Position numbers and translations under genes: made by a program. The notes below the pieces were generated by a model, which saw only the letters and a list, made by a program, of their open reading frames with translations, was not told where the DNA came from and ran no database searches. DNA of 48,086 nt from Bacteroidaceae bacterium. GTDB taxonomy: Bacteria > Bacteroidota > Bacteroidia > Bacteroidales > Bacteroidaceae. The stretch is from positions 1 to 48,086 of the forward strand of contig JAFSNB010000043.1 of assembly GCA_017447625.1 (NCBI GenBank). Reading direction: 5' to 3'. Numbering within the stretch: position 1 is the first letter of the stretch; each line of letters starts with the position of its first letter. Positions 16,313 through 23,680 of this stretch are shown here, piece by piece.

Positions 16313-16322
16313 GGCCTCCTTC
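16297..16322 (+). terminator. Ten-bp hairpin over the stop codon
   Basis: Arms 16297-16306 and 16313-16322 pair perfectly with a six-base loop that contains TAA. No T-run follows, so it may be an mRNA-stabilising or pausing hairpin rather than a full terminator. Confidence 0.5.
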
Positions 16323-16352
16323 ATTGTCTAACCCCTAAAACAGATACTCGCC

Positions 16353-16868
16353 ATGCTACAGTACGCTCTCTACACCTACGTTCCTCAGCGGTTCCGCCGC
16401 ATCTCATTTGAGCAGCAGGAAACCAACCGCCATATCCTTGATTTCAAGAACGGACGCACTTATGCCAAGCGGTGGGCGGCAATAGCCATCGCTGGCGCAT
16501 TGGCTGCAGCACAGCTGAAGGATGTGGTCGTGGTATGCGTGCCGGCATCCAGCCAGCGCTCCTACACACGGAGGTATCGGAAGTTCTCTCAGATGCTGTG
16601 TGACACTTGTGGCGCTGCTGATGGCTTCGATTGCATCAAGGTCATCGGCACACGCGACAAGGCACACTGCGGAGCTCACAGGGACGCAAGCCTGGTGCAG
16701 AACGTCGTCATCAGCAGCAACCTCCGTGGACGGAAGGTGCTGGTGATTGATGACATCTACACTACAGGCTCCACCTCTAGAGCGTTCATAAGCAAGCTTA
16801 CTGGAGCAGGTGCAGATGTCTGCGGTGCTGTATTCCTCGGGAAGACCCGGCAATACAGGACCGCATGA
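16353..16868 (+). CDS. Phosphoribosyltransferase-fold protein, ComF-like
   Basis: 171 residues. The PRPP-binding signature VLVIDDIYTTGST is at 129-141, after a strand-helix core (VVVVCVPASSQRSYTRRYRKFS) that matches the PRTase type I fold. Unlike ComF it lacks an N-terminal zinc finger, though CDTC and other Cys/His occur near 83-107. Type I PRTases transfer phosphoribose to bases or act as regulators. In a phage it may alter nucleotide salvage or counter host defence; neither is shown. It follows the 15947 gene by 40 bp. Confidence 0.75.
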   Translation: MLQYALYTYVPQRFRRISFEQQETNRHILDFKNGRTYAKRWAAIAIAGALAAAQLKDVVVVCVPASSQRSYTRRYRKFSQMLCDTCGAADGFDCIKVIGTRDKAHCGAHRDASLVQNVVISSNLRGRKVLVIDDIYTTGSTSRAFISKLTGAGADVCGAVFLGKTRQYRTA

Positions 16869-17075
16869 ATCTGCAGTGCTCACCCGCAGACACATCGTAG
16901 GACTGTGCATGGCCACACGCACGCTTATCTGTCCACCGCATTATTCCGCACCATGAGCGGTGGTGTCCACGCATAGTCCGACGAAGAGTCTGCTGGGATT
17001 CCTCTCGAGAGTCTTATGCAAGACACTCGACGTACGCAGCCCATAGGACTGCGATAGCCAGCGGAAATACCGCAA

Positions 17076-17128
17076 CAGGACAACGCTGAGCGCAACCGCA
17101 GGACAGCCGCTCTCAGCTGTGCAGGACA
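17076..17128. repeat. Three CAGGACA motifs with 23-bp period
   Basis: CAGGACA starts at 17076, 17099 and 17122, exactly 23 bp apart, within a G+C-rich gene-free stretch after the PRTase gene (16869-17578). The units are otherwise diverged. Confidence 0.45.
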
Positions 17129-17145
17129 AAACGCAACTGCGTGCC

Positions 17146-17424
17146 GCAACCCCCGTCCCCGTGTAACGACCAACGGGGGGGGAGGTGTCCGTCATATTTC
17201 CTGCCTTGATTGCGTTTTCGGCTGCGGCGCAGGTTAGGGCGCGTCAGGCTTCACAGCCAGAAAACAACCTTTTTTCATAAATTCAAAAGGTTGTTTTCCG
17301 TATGTTCAGAGGGTTTATCTCTCTTTATAACATTCATTAACTATTATGCTTTACCCCTGCGCCACTTCCAGGGCGTTGAAAGTGGCGCAAAAAAGAAAAG
17401 GAGACCGAGGCGCAGGTCTCCTTT
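17146..17424. other. Series of strong hairpins, no gene
   Basis: Complementary arms occur near 17148-17176 (CCCCCGT with ACGGGGG), at 17260-17273 with 17285-17298 (14 bp perfect), 17359-17367 with 17380-17388 (9 bp perfect) and 17397-17406 with 17415-17424 (10 bp perfect). No coding frame here looks real. The chain suggests a structured RNA or stacked terminators between the rightward PRTase and the leftward genes. Confidence 0.5.
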
Positions 17425-17546
17425 CCGGCTGTTTTGAGAGAGAGTTCATTAACTTGTTCAACCTTGGGCCAAAGCCCTAAAGCCTGACAGAGTCGCCTCA
17501 AATGATGGGTTGCGCCCGCAGGCGGACGGGCGGCTTTTGTCTTAAT

Positions 17547-17575
17547 AAGGCCAACGAGGGCCTCGCCTTTTTGGG
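17547..17575 (-). terminator. Bidirectional-looking terminator
   Basis: AAGGC and GCCTT arms enclose an inner GAGG/CTC pairing, with T-runs on both strands. It lies just past the stop of the leftward gene 17579-17869. Confidence 0.5.
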
Positions 17576-17578
17576 GGG

Positions 17579-17869
17579 TCAGACAGCAATGCCGAGACTC
17601 TCTGGGCAGATATCTTCGGCAACACGCCGTATTCTGTTAGACAGATCGATGAGAGCACCGCGCATCTGCTCGGCTTCCTCTGCAGTGAATCCTCCTCCGC
17701 CACCGTTGCCATCAATACCATCGAGTTTGTGATAGAACCACGATGAGGAACGCTGAAAATAGGTGTTGGCAAATTCACGCCATGATATGGTCATCTGTAT
17801 ATCCCTAATTCTCTTTTTCATGTCGCTGACCACAACGGGATCTTTGATTTTTGCTTCCATAGTGTCCAT
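17579..17869 (-). CDS. Small conserved-type Bacteroidetes protein
   Basis: 96 residues. N-terminal helix (KDPVVVSDMKKRIRDIQMTISWREFANTYF), a Trp/Tyr segment (SSSWFYHKLDG), a Gly-rich hinge and a C-terminal helix. It resembles my recollection of the DUF5053 family of Bacteroides mobile DNA, which I could not check. It is downstream of the 52-residue gene at 17935-18093 on the same strand, with a hairpin between them. Confidence 0.6.
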   Translation of the reverse strand: MDTMEAKIKDPVVVSDMKKRIRDIQMTISWREFANTYFQRSSSWFYHKLDGIDGNGGGGGFTAEEAEQMRGALIDLSNRIRRVAEDICPESLGIAV

Positions 17870-17906
17870 TGTTTTAATGTTGAATATTCTCTCTGCGTTT
17901 TGGATA

Positions 17907-17927
17907 CCCTCCCCGAGTGGGGGAGGG
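17907..17927 (+). terminator. Hairpin between the two leftward genes
   Basis: CCCTCCCC (17907-17914) and GGGGAGGG (17920-17927) pair perfectly with a GAGTG loop. The T-rich tail (CTTTTCTTT) is on the plus strand, so it would stop rightward transcription; on the minus strand it is a leader hairpin of the 17579 gene. Confidence 0.6.
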
Positions 17928-17934
17928 CTTTTCT

Positions 17935-18093
17935 TTAGAGGCTCGGCTGTCGTACCATGTCATCAAACAGCCTTTGTGCAAACCAGAGTAGCTCGGGATA
18001 TCCGTCTGGAAAAGATTTGTTGTAGTCCCTGATTGACTTAATGAGATCTCTTTCCTCTGGTGTCACTTTCATCGTTTCCATTTTCTGTTTCAT
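17935..18093 (-). CDS. Small leftward protein, 52 aa
   Basis: ATG 18093 to TAA 17935. The protein starts MKQKMETMKVTPEERDLIKS and continues with a Tyr/Pro/Trp-containing helix (YPELLWFAQRLFDDM). It has a consensus promoter 26 bp upstream (18119-18149) and sits in a convincing operon with 17579-17869. It looks like a regulator-sized helical protein; no family is recognised. Confidence 0.6.
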   Translation of the reverse strand: MKQKMETMKVTPEERDLIKSIRDYNKSFPDGYPELLWFAQRLFDDMVRQPSL

Positions 18094-18118
18094 ATTTCGT
18101 TGTTTTATTAAGACGTTG

Positions 18119-18149
18119 CAAAGGTACTACAAACTTTCGTATTACGCAA
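18119..18149 (-). promoter_or_regulatory. Leftward promoter for the two small genes
   Basis: Minus-strand TTG (18147-18149), a 20-bp spacer and TACCTTTG (18119-18126) form a full Bacteroidetes promoter. Confidence 0.8.
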
Positions 18150-18162
18150 ACATTTTACTACA

Positions 18163-18186
18163 TTTTTTCGTATTAACGCGAAAAAA
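18163..18186. promoter_or_regulatory. Palindromic operator candidate
   Basis: TTTTTTCG (18163-18170) and CGAAAAAA (18179-18186) are perfect inverted arms just upstream of the leftward promoter. TTTCGTATTA occurs here and again at 18135-18144 inside the promoter spacer, so a regulator could bind both. Confidence 0.5.
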
Positions 18187-18294
18187 CTGCATTTTTCTTT
18201 CTTTTTTATGCTTTTGGGCAATCCTAAATGACTCATTTATCACAAATAAATTAAATTTTATTTGAAAAAACAGTAGATTCATATCAAAAGTATC

Positions 18295-18302
18295 TATATT
18301 TG
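18295..18302 (+). promoter_or_regulatory. -7 element TATATTTG
   Basis: It lies 45 bp before ATG 18348, with no clear -33. It probably starts the short operon 18348-19716. Confidence 0.45.
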
Positions 18303-18334
18303 CAGCGCAAAATAATATGCTATATGCTAACAAA

Positions 18335-18340
18335 AGGAGG
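18335..18340 (+). promoter_or_regulatory. Perfect Shine-Dalgarno, unusual here
   Basis: AGGAGG lies 7 bases before ATG 18348. Starts in Bacteroidetes usually lack this motif, and the other genes of this phage do not show it. It decides the start over the upstream ATG at 18324 and hints that the cassette came from elsewhere. Confidence 0.6.
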
Positions 18341-18347
18341 TTTTATT

Positions 18348-18605
18348 ATGTGCGCTCTTAACCTTTTAGGAAGCTTTTTCTCAAATGGAGCAAAGACGTT
18401 ACATGATGCTGCATTGGGACAATATACCCGCGAAAGTACAGGTATAAGTGAAATACGTGCAGAACTGTTCGATCAGGAGATCTCTGATGGAGAGAGGGTT
18501 CGTGGCGATTGGCGTATGCTTGGCCGCTTATCATCTGCGCCGCTGGACGGCGCAGATCTGTCGGCCATGGGCATGACTGGGCGAAAGAGGGACGAGAGAA
18601 GATGA
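18348..18605 (+). CDS. Small hypothetical protein with strong RBS
   Basis: 85 residues. N-terminal CALNLLGSFFSNG is hydrophobic but short for a membrane segment. The rest is charged (ISEIRAELFDQEISDGERVRGDW). It is 61 bp upstream of the exonuclease gene and may share its operon. No family is recognised. Confidence 0.5.
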   Translation: MCALNLLGSFFSNGAKTLHDAALGQYTRESTGISEIRAELFDQEISDGERVRGDWRMLGRLSSAPLDGADLSAMGMTGRKRDERR

Positions 18606-18666
18606 GGATAGGAGATAAAAAGTACTGGGTATAATAAGAACTTTTGAGACTACGTCAAAACAATAT

Positions 18667-19716
18667 ATGTCTATGACCATCACTTTCGGCAACATTAATG
18701 ACCCAACTTTAAATTTGGACGAGAAATTGCTTCCTCGTAGCACCTTCCTCCCCGAAGATGACAATCGGGATTTTGCTCTCGACGCTCCTTTTGCGGAGCA
18801 GGGCATCAGTTTTGTAGCTATAGACTTGGAAACTGCCACGGATGAACGAAATTCCATTTGCGAGATAGGCGTCACCGTTGTAGAGAATTCACGAGTAAAG
18901 GAAAGTCGCTCGTGGCTCGTACAGCCACCAGGCAATTTTTACTATCCATTCAACATTGGTATTCATGGCATAAAACCGGAAGACACCGCGAACAGTCCCC
19001 ATTTCAAGGAGGTCTGGCAAGAGGTGCTGCCGTATGTGCAGGGGAAGGTGGTGGTGGCACACAATACGTCATTCGATACTTATGTCCTTCGCGACAGTTT
19101 CCTGTGGAATGATATGCCCTTCCCTAACTTCGTATTCTTCTGCTCATACAGGATTTCCACGCGGGTCGTGAGGAATTGTTACAGCTATTCCCTACCATAC
19201 GTCTGCGAAGCCGTGGGCGTAGAGTTCTGTCACCACCATCGGGCAGAGGGTGATTCCAAAGGCTGTGCTGAGCTCTTCCTGAAGCTGATAGATTTGTCGG
19301 GAGCCACTTCATTCGCTAACCTTCAAGAGTCTTTAGCTTTCCGATGCGGACGTTTCTCAGAACAATACTTCCGTCCCCAACTCTCCAAGCACAAGCCTAA
19401 GAGCAAGGTCTGCGAAATCGTGGGCGACCCATCAAAGGTGGACGAAGGTAGTTATTTCTATGGCAAGACCGTCTGTTTCACTGGCAAGTGTATCTATGGA
19501 ACGAGGACGCAACTGCAACAGAAGATAGCTGATATTGGCGGCTACCCTGCCCAAAATGTCACAAAGGATACAGACATTCTCGTCGTAGGCCAGCAGGACT
19601 ACCGCATTGTTGGCGACAGTGGCATGAGCGGGAAGCAGAAAAAAGCTATGCAACTCAAGGATGCTGGTGTGGAAATAGAGATTATGTCAGAGCAAGAATT
19701 TCTGACAAATCTTTGA
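18667..19716 (+). CDS. DnaQ-like 3'-5' exonuclease with C-terminal BRCT domain
   Basis: 349 residues. The DEDDh exonuclease domain spans ~45-215: AIDLET gives Asp53 and Glu55, HNTSFD gives Asp137, and HHRAEGDS gives His191 and Asp196. Residues ~265-349 are a BRCT domain (KTVCFTGKCIYGTRTQLQQ, then DTDILVVG), as in NAD-dependent ligases and some epsilon-like exonucleases. It would degrade or proofread DNA ends. It stands as its own unit with a terminator at 19756-19788, so it looks like cargo rather than core phage gene. Lower G+C than the neighbouring structural genes supports that. Confidence 0.82.
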   Translation: MSMTITFGNINDPTLNLDEKLLPRSTFLPEDDNRDFALDAPFAEQGISFVAIDLETATDERNSICEIGVTVVENSRVKESRSWLVQPPGNFYYPFNIGIHGIKPEDTANSPHFKEVWQEVLPYVQGKVVVAHNTSFDTYVLRDSFLWNDMPFPNFVFFCSYRISTRVVRNCYSYSLPYVCEAVGVEFCHHHRAEGDSKGCAELFLKLIDLSGATSFANLQESLAFRCGRFSEQYFRPQLSKHKPKSKVCEIVGDPSKVDEGSYFYGKTVCFTGKCIYGTRTQLQQKIADIGGYPAQNVTKDTDILVVGQQDYRIVGDSGMSGKQKKAMQLKDAGVEIEIMSEQEFLTNL

Positions 19717-19755
19717 TCAATTTGTCGGTATTTTATAAAATATCCCTGTTTTTTT

Positions 19756-19788
19756 GGCGAGAAATGAACTTTTCTCGCCTTTTTCTTT
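19756..19788 (+). terminator. Rho-independent terminator after the exonuclease
   Basis: GGCGAGAAA (19756-19764) and TTTCTCGCC (19771-19779) pair perfectly, followed by TTTTTCTTT. Confidence 0.9.
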
Positions 19789-19816
19789 GTCAAATCAGAA
19801 TAAGTCCATACCTTTG
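19787..19816 (+). promoter_or_regulatory. Strong promoter of a structured leader or RNA
   Basis: TTG 19787-19789, a 19-bp spacer and TACCTTTG 19809-19816. The first coding start is 314 bp further on, so the predicted transcript begins with a long noncoding part. Confidence 0.8.
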
Positions 19817-19821
19817 CTCCC

Positions 19822-20120
19822 GCTAACACATCAAGAGACTTCGGTCTCCCGTCGGGCATCGGTCACCTGCTCACTCCCTCGGTGGGCATTTCTTATGCCC
19901 TGCGAGGATTTCCTCCGAAAGGGGAGAAAATGATAAAGGCGGCTGCCTACCCAACTTCAAGTATCTGCCCTTCGGGGACGAACCTCTTGATGTGTTTAGC
20001 GACGGGGTATGGCAGCCGTTTCTCTGTCTGTAACGCTAAACACATCAAGAGTATGGGAACAACATCCATCAACCTGGGCCAGAGGCCCGCAAGTGCTAAT
20101 CAAATAGCACTGAACGCAAT
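19822..20120 (+). ncRNA. Candidate structured RNA or switch-like leader
   Basis: From the predicted start near 19822 this ~300-nt segment has no gene but dense complementarity: GAGAC-UUCG-GUCUC (19834-19847), GGGCAT/ATGCCC arms around a UUCUU loop near 19883, CCC-UUCG-GGG near 19970, and CGGCTGCC (19940-19947) with GGCAGCCG near 20011. An 18-nt arm at 19984-20001 is complementary both to 19821-19837 (one base shorter) and to 20034-20051 (perfect), so two folds exclude each other. Further hairpins GGGCC/GGCCC and GTGCTA/TAGCAC follow before ATG 20131. A free RNA and a riboswitch-like 5' leader are both possible. Confidence 0.6.
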
Positions 20121-20130
20121 TTTATTAAAG

Positions 20131-20325
20131 ATGAGTGCCATCATCGGACGCTGCACCGGTGCCGCCCTCACCCATCGCACGGCGGTGGGAGGGGTGGCGC
20201 TGATGGGCGGCATGGTGCTGGCCACTGGAGCTGACAACATCCCGCAGGCACTGCTGACGCTGGCCGCCTTCGCCGTGGCCGGCACATGTCTCCATGAGAA
20301 GGAGGAGGAAGGAGGTGAGGCATGA
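20131..20325 (+). CDS. Small membrane protein, possible holin
   Basis: 64 residues from ATG 20131; the frame is open further upstream but that part is the structured leader. One or two hydrophobic stretches (AVGGVALMGGMVLAT and ALLTLAAFAVAGTCL) and a charged tail (HEKEEEGGEA) fit a small phage membrane protein. It is far from the amidase, so holin is only a guess. Overlaps the next gene by 4 bp. Confidence 0.5.
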   Translation: MSAIIGRCTGAALTHRTAVGGVALMGGMVLATGADNIPQALLTLAAFAVAGTCLHEKEEEGGEA

Positions 20326-20633
20326 TTATCACTGAGTATGCTGCAAAGCGCGAAAAACTGGAAAGGACGATGCAGGAAATAAACGAACGAGAGGCTGCAC
20401 ACAAGCTTGATCTCTGTGCCAAGCATCAGATAGTATTGAAGAAGATTTCCTCTCAGATTGGCCAGCTGAAGCATCAGAGGGCTGAGGAGAATAAAAGGTA
20501 TGAGCAGGATAAAGCTTTCTTCCACCGCAAATACCGCGAAGAAAAACATAAAGTGACGGAGGCCATGCACTTGCTTCGACTGGAGTACCTGACAGTGAAT
20601 GGTATTAGAGAACAGGAAGGAGGTGCGATATGA
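20322..20633 (+). CDS. Coiled-coil protein, 103 aa
   Basis: Almost entirely charged heptad-like helix (KREKLERTMQEINEREAAH and onward), ending near a hydrophobic LLRLEYL segment. Overlaps both neighbours by 4 bp. Small helical proteins accompany some reverse transcriptases, but this one lies 13 kb from the RT and shows no link to it. Function unknown. Confidence 0.55.
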   Translation: MIITEYAAKREKLERTMQEINEREAAHKLDLCAKHQIVLKKISSQIGQLKHQRAEENKRYEQDKAFFHRKYREEKHKVTEAMHLLRLEYLTVNGIREQEGGAI

Positions 20634-20902
20634 CTAAGCAGGAGGTCAAGGTAACGGTGAATGGTCACGAGGTGGTTATCACCGAACGTATGGCTGAAGC
20701 CCTGGAGGATCTGCCGAATGAAAACTATTCCATCATACGGGACTGGGTGGCATTCGTGGACACGGTGTCCATGCACCTGAGCATAAACGAATGCTATAAA
20801 CCATCACCTGAAGGCTGCAAGTTTGCTATGCAGACCGTAGTGAATATGAAACTGTTTTTGTTATCACTCACAGATGAAGACTATTATGAAATCTACAAAT
20901 AA
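20630..20902 (+). CDS. Small hypothetical protein, 90 aa
   Basis: Starts MTKQEVKVTVNGHEVVITERMAEALEDL, a beta hairpin followed by helices. Acidic. No family is recognised. It overlaps the next gene by 17 bp if that one starts at 20886. Confidence 0.5.
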   Translation: MTKQEVKVTVNGHEVVITERMAEALEDLPNENYSIIRDWVAFVDTVSMHLSINECYKPSPEGCKFAMQTVVNMKLFLLSLTDEDYYEIYK

Positions 20903-21179
20903 ACCAAAAGATACGCCCAAAGGCGGCAAGAGTTCGGACACATACTCCGACAAGGAACTATTTCGGAATATGATACAAGGTCAATACCAGCCTTCATTTG
21001 ACATACCGGGAATGGATGATACGAAGCAGCTGGTCACCAGCCGCGACCTGCAGTACCGCTACCGCGATATGTGCACCGTCTCGGTCAGCACAGTCGCCGA
21101 CGTGCTGCAGGAACTGGGCTATGAGTTCACCTTCGTGAACGGAACACCCTACTGGGTGCTGTATGACAGAATAGAATAA
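20886..21179 (+). CDS. Small putative HTH protein
   Basis: 97 residues from ATG 20886; ATG 20874 is an alternative. A disordered basic N-terminus is followed by a C-terminal helix-turn-helix-like segment (VSVSTVADVLQELGYEFTFVNGTPYWVLYD), resembling a winged-helix end. It may regulate the downstream late genes. A hairpin follows at 21219-21246. Confidence 0.5.
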   Translation: MKSTNKPKDTPKGGKSSDTYSDKELFRNMIQGQYQPSFDIPGMDDTKQLVTSRDLQYRYRDMCTVSVSTVADVLQELGYEFTFVNGTPYWVLYDRIE

Positions 21180-21218
21180 GAGGTAAGAAGGCACATATTT
21201 TTTTTTGCATTTTTTCGG

Positions 21219-21246
21219 GAGACGCCGTCCGTGAGGATAGCGTCTC
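21219..21246 (+). terminator. Hairpin after the small-gene cluster
   Basis: GAGACGC (21219-21225) and GCGTCTC (21240-21246) pair perfectly. The following sequence is AT-rich but has only a short T-run, so termination may be partial. Confidence 0.55.
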
Positions 21247-21290
21247 TCATCTTTATATATGTGTGCAGGTGTCCCACGAATTTAAGAGGG

Positions 21291-21324
21291 GGTGTTGTAC
21301 TTTTGCAGTGGAAAGTATAACACC
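21291..21324 (+). promoter_or_regulatory. Promoter within a 13-bp dyad
   Basis: TACTTTTG (21298-21305) is the -7 element. Arms 21291-21303 and 21312-21324 pair over all 13 positions with one wobble, and the left arm includes most of the -7. It drives the operon from 21353. The dyad could be an operator or a hairpin. Confidence 0.65.
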
Positions 21325-21352
21325 ACGCATACAATAATATATAAATACAACG

Positions 21353-21655
21353 ATGACCAGCCAGACATTCAGGAAGAAAGCCAGGGAGTGCCGCGCCTGC
21401 AAGGTGACGTTCTTCGCCTCGTTCACGGTGGCCGTGGTACTGATAATAGCTGGATTCGTGGTGCCGCCGATGGGAATCATCGACGGGTCAGTGCTCACCG
21501 CAGTGGGCGAGCTGGTGGCGTTCCCTGCACTGGCCTTCGGAATGAGGGCCGTGGAACTGGGCTACAGCCTGCGACTGGCACGCGGCGAGATGAGCATGGA
21601 GATAAGCAATGAAAACTCAGAAACCACAATAAACACAGAAAAAAATGAAGCGTGA
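21353..21655 (+). CDS. Two-helix membrane protein
   Basis: 100 residues. A basic N-terminus is followed by two hydrophobic helices (~20-42, FFASFTVAVVLIIAGFVV; ~48-70, LTAVGELVAFPALAFGM) and a polar acidic tail. It is shaped like a phage holin, although the endolysin is 16 kb away and the next gene is also membrane-anchored. It overlaps that gene by 11 bp. Confidence 0.55.
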   Translation: MTSQTFRKKARECRACKVTFFASFTVAVVLIIAGFVVPPMGIIDGSVLTAVGELVAFPALAFGMRAVELGYSLRLARGEMSMEISNENSETTINTEKNEA

Positions 21656-22208
21656 AGGTATCGTGTGCCTATTTTTTATGGCGCTGCTTATTTTTATGTT
21701 TGCAAAAATCGAGGGCTGCATCCAGAAGCACAGGGATACATCCCCGGACAGTTTACTCGTGGAAGTGCGCATCGACACCTTGTGGATCCACGACACGCTG
21801 CATGTGTATCACCCCGCCGTAATACGGGAGCTGACCCGCCCCGTGCCGGCGGAGGTTGATACCGCAGCGATACTCGCTTCACACTTTATGACAAGGGTGT
21901 ATGCCGACACTCTGCGTATAGCAGACGTGGCCACTGTACATATCTCGGACTCTGTAAGCGAGAACCGTCTGCAGAGCCGCAGCATCGACTGGGTGGCTGC
22001 GCAGCTGGAACCCGTGGTTACGGTGACCAAGCCTCCCAACGTGGTCACACCGCGTCTGGCTCTGTCAACCGGTGTACAGCTGGGAACAAAGCAGGCAACG
22101 GTCGTGGTCGGCCTGCGCATCAAACGCGCAGAGCTTCTCGCAGGCTATGACCTGCGCCTGCACACACCGAACATAACTCTGAAATACGATATCTGGCAAT
22201 GGCAATAA
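21645..22208 (+). CDS. Membrane-anchored protein before the tail genes
   Basis: 187 residues with one N-terminal transmembrane segment (IVCLFFMALLIFMFAKI) and an outside domain with beta-repeats. A signal anchor in Bacteroidetes and the paired two-helix protein suggest a spanin or lysis accessory unit; it may be what is filed as DUF6808, unverified. It overlaps the next gene by 10 bp. Confidence 0.55.
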   Translation: MKREGIVCLFFMALLIFMFAKIEGCIQKHRDTSPDSLLVEVRIDTLWIHDTLHVYHPAVIRELTRPVPAEVDTAAILASHFMTRVYADTLRIADVATVHISDSVSENRLQSRSIDWVAAQLEPVVTVTKPPNVVTPRLALSTGVQLGTKQATVVVGLRIKRAELLAGYDLRLHTPNITLKYDIWQWQ

Positions 22209-23386
22209 CGACTTCCACACTGGCAGCCTCATACTTCGTGCTTGACGTTCCCGATGTCCGCTGGACGGATGCCGCAGACGGCAGGCGCGTGCGCGTTGTC
22301 ATCGTGCCGGGGAATGACGCTCAGGTGGAGTTCTCGGAGCCTTACGTACCCGACAATGGGGTGGTAACGCTGAGAGGACTGGCAGAGCTGCTGCAGCCAT
22401 ACGTCCGCCCTTGCCCAACACCGCTGCGCCGTGACCTGGTGCAGGGCAGAGGGGTGTGGCTGGCAACGGTCGTAAGGGCTTCGTTCACGGCTCAGCTTTA
22501 CAACGAGCCGGCTGAAGGTCAGGAAGCGCAGATGATCGGTCAGGCATTCCACTCATACGCATACTATGCCAGCCGCCGCACTACCGCCACTCCAGGGGCT
22601 ACAGCTATGTGGCTGACACGCTACACGGAGCGCATCATTCTCCCGCAACAGCCCATAACGCTGAGCGTGATGCTTATGGCAGGTATGTCGGCCAGATACC
22701 AGTGTCAAGGAGTGGACTCAAATGGGGAACTCATACAAGCTACGGTGAATATAGACCTTGAAGCAAGCAACGGAGCGGCAATAGGTTCGGCTCCGGCCTA
22801 CGCTTCAGTGGTACACACTACGGTAGCAGCTCTCACTGAGGCCGCCCAGATGGCACGCCTGCACCGCATTACTGTGGAGCTGCTTAAAAACGGGACGGTC
22901 GTTGATAGCGTCACATACCATATAGATTACTCTCATCATGCACAGCTTCGGATCATTGCATTCACCAACTGCTTCGGTATGCTGGAGACTGAGGCCTTCA
23001 CCGGATCTGATGAAGAGACGACTGAGATGGAAGCGGAATTCGCATGGATGGACAGAGAGTATGAGAAGAATGTCACACGAGAGGTGACACAGCATCGTCT
23101 CGCCGCACGCTTCAAAGATGACACGCGCCGCAACAGCCTGCGTGATATCACGGTCTCCCCGGAGATTTATCTGATAAATGACAACGGCACAGACTGCTGG
23201 GAAAAGATGACACTGACTGGATTTGAGATGACAGACCGCAGACCGCATTCAGAACCTCAGACAGCAAACATCACACTGCGCCCGTCGGCCATGTATCAGG
23301 AAGAGGTGGCACGAAGGGGAGACACGGACTCCGGAGAGACGCGCCACCGCATATTCGACTACACTCATGACTATACTTTCAATTGA
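22199..23386 (+). CDS. Phage structural protein, likely tail
   Basis: 395 residues, beta-rich, with Ser/Thr and aromatic residues, no signal peptide and no enzyme motif. It stands before the portal in a long chain of structural genes and has the look of Bacteroidetes phage tail or baseplate proteins. Start ATG 22199 overlaps the previous stop. The exact role is unknown. Confidence 0.55.
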   Translation: MAITTSTLAASYFVLDVPDVRWTDAADGRRVRVVIVPGNDAQVEFSEPYVPDNGVVTLRGLAELLQPYVRPCPTPLRRDLVQGRGVWLATVVRASFTAQLYNEPAEGQEAQMIGQAFHSYAYYASRRTTATPGATAMWLTRYTERIILPQQPITLSVMLMAGMSARYQCQGVDSNGELIQATVNIDLEASNGAAIGSAPAYASVVHTTVAALTEAAQMARLHRITVELLKNGTVVDSVTYHIDYSHHAQLRIIAFTNCFGMLETEAFTGSDEETTEMEAEFAWMDREYEKNVTREVTQHRLAARFKDDTRRNSLRDITVSPEIYLINDNGTDCWEKMTLTGFEMTDRRPHSEPQTANITLRPSAMYQEEVARRGDTDSGETRHRIFDYTHDYTFN

Positions 23387-23392
23387 CATGAT

Positions 23393-23680
23393 ATGAAGAA
23401 AGAACCAATCTACCGCCGTCAGGTGCTCGATGAGCTGGACGTGCGCACACATCCGGACGGCCGCAAGCGGATATTCAGCATCAAGTTCGTCACGGCTGAA
23501 GGCAAACTTATATTCTTCCCACAGGCATACGCTTGCGGCGCAGGACGCATGAACAACAAAGTGTTCCGCGTACGTGGCATTCAGGCGTGCGACTGCCAGG
23601 GGAACCCAGAGAAGGGAATTCACGTCTATCCTGTAAGAATCTATAATATCATCCAGTACAATGGACATCCTGTTCAATGA
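23393..23680 (+). CDS. Small hypothetical protein
   Basis: 95 residues, basic and beta-rich (KRIFSIKFVTAEGKLIFFPQAY), with two Cys near residues 43 and 64. It starts 6 bp after the previous stop and overlaps the portal gene by 20 bp. Possibly a minor structural protein; no family is recognised. Confidence 0.5.
   Translation: MKKEPIYRRQVLDELDVRTHPDGRKRIFSIKFVTAEGKLIFFPQAYACGAGRMNNKVFRVRGIQACDCQGNPEKGIHVYPVRIYNIIQYNGHPVQ

Noticed and set aside
17210-17437. Small rightward Arg-rich frame
   Set aside because: It spans three perfect hairpins and has no start signal or gene-like composition.
19821-20051. Inverted repeats as an invertible (phase-variable) promoter
   Set aside because: The promoter 19787-19816 lies outside both inverted repeat pairs, so inversion would not turn it; no invertase gene is beside it. 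RNA pairing explains the arms better.
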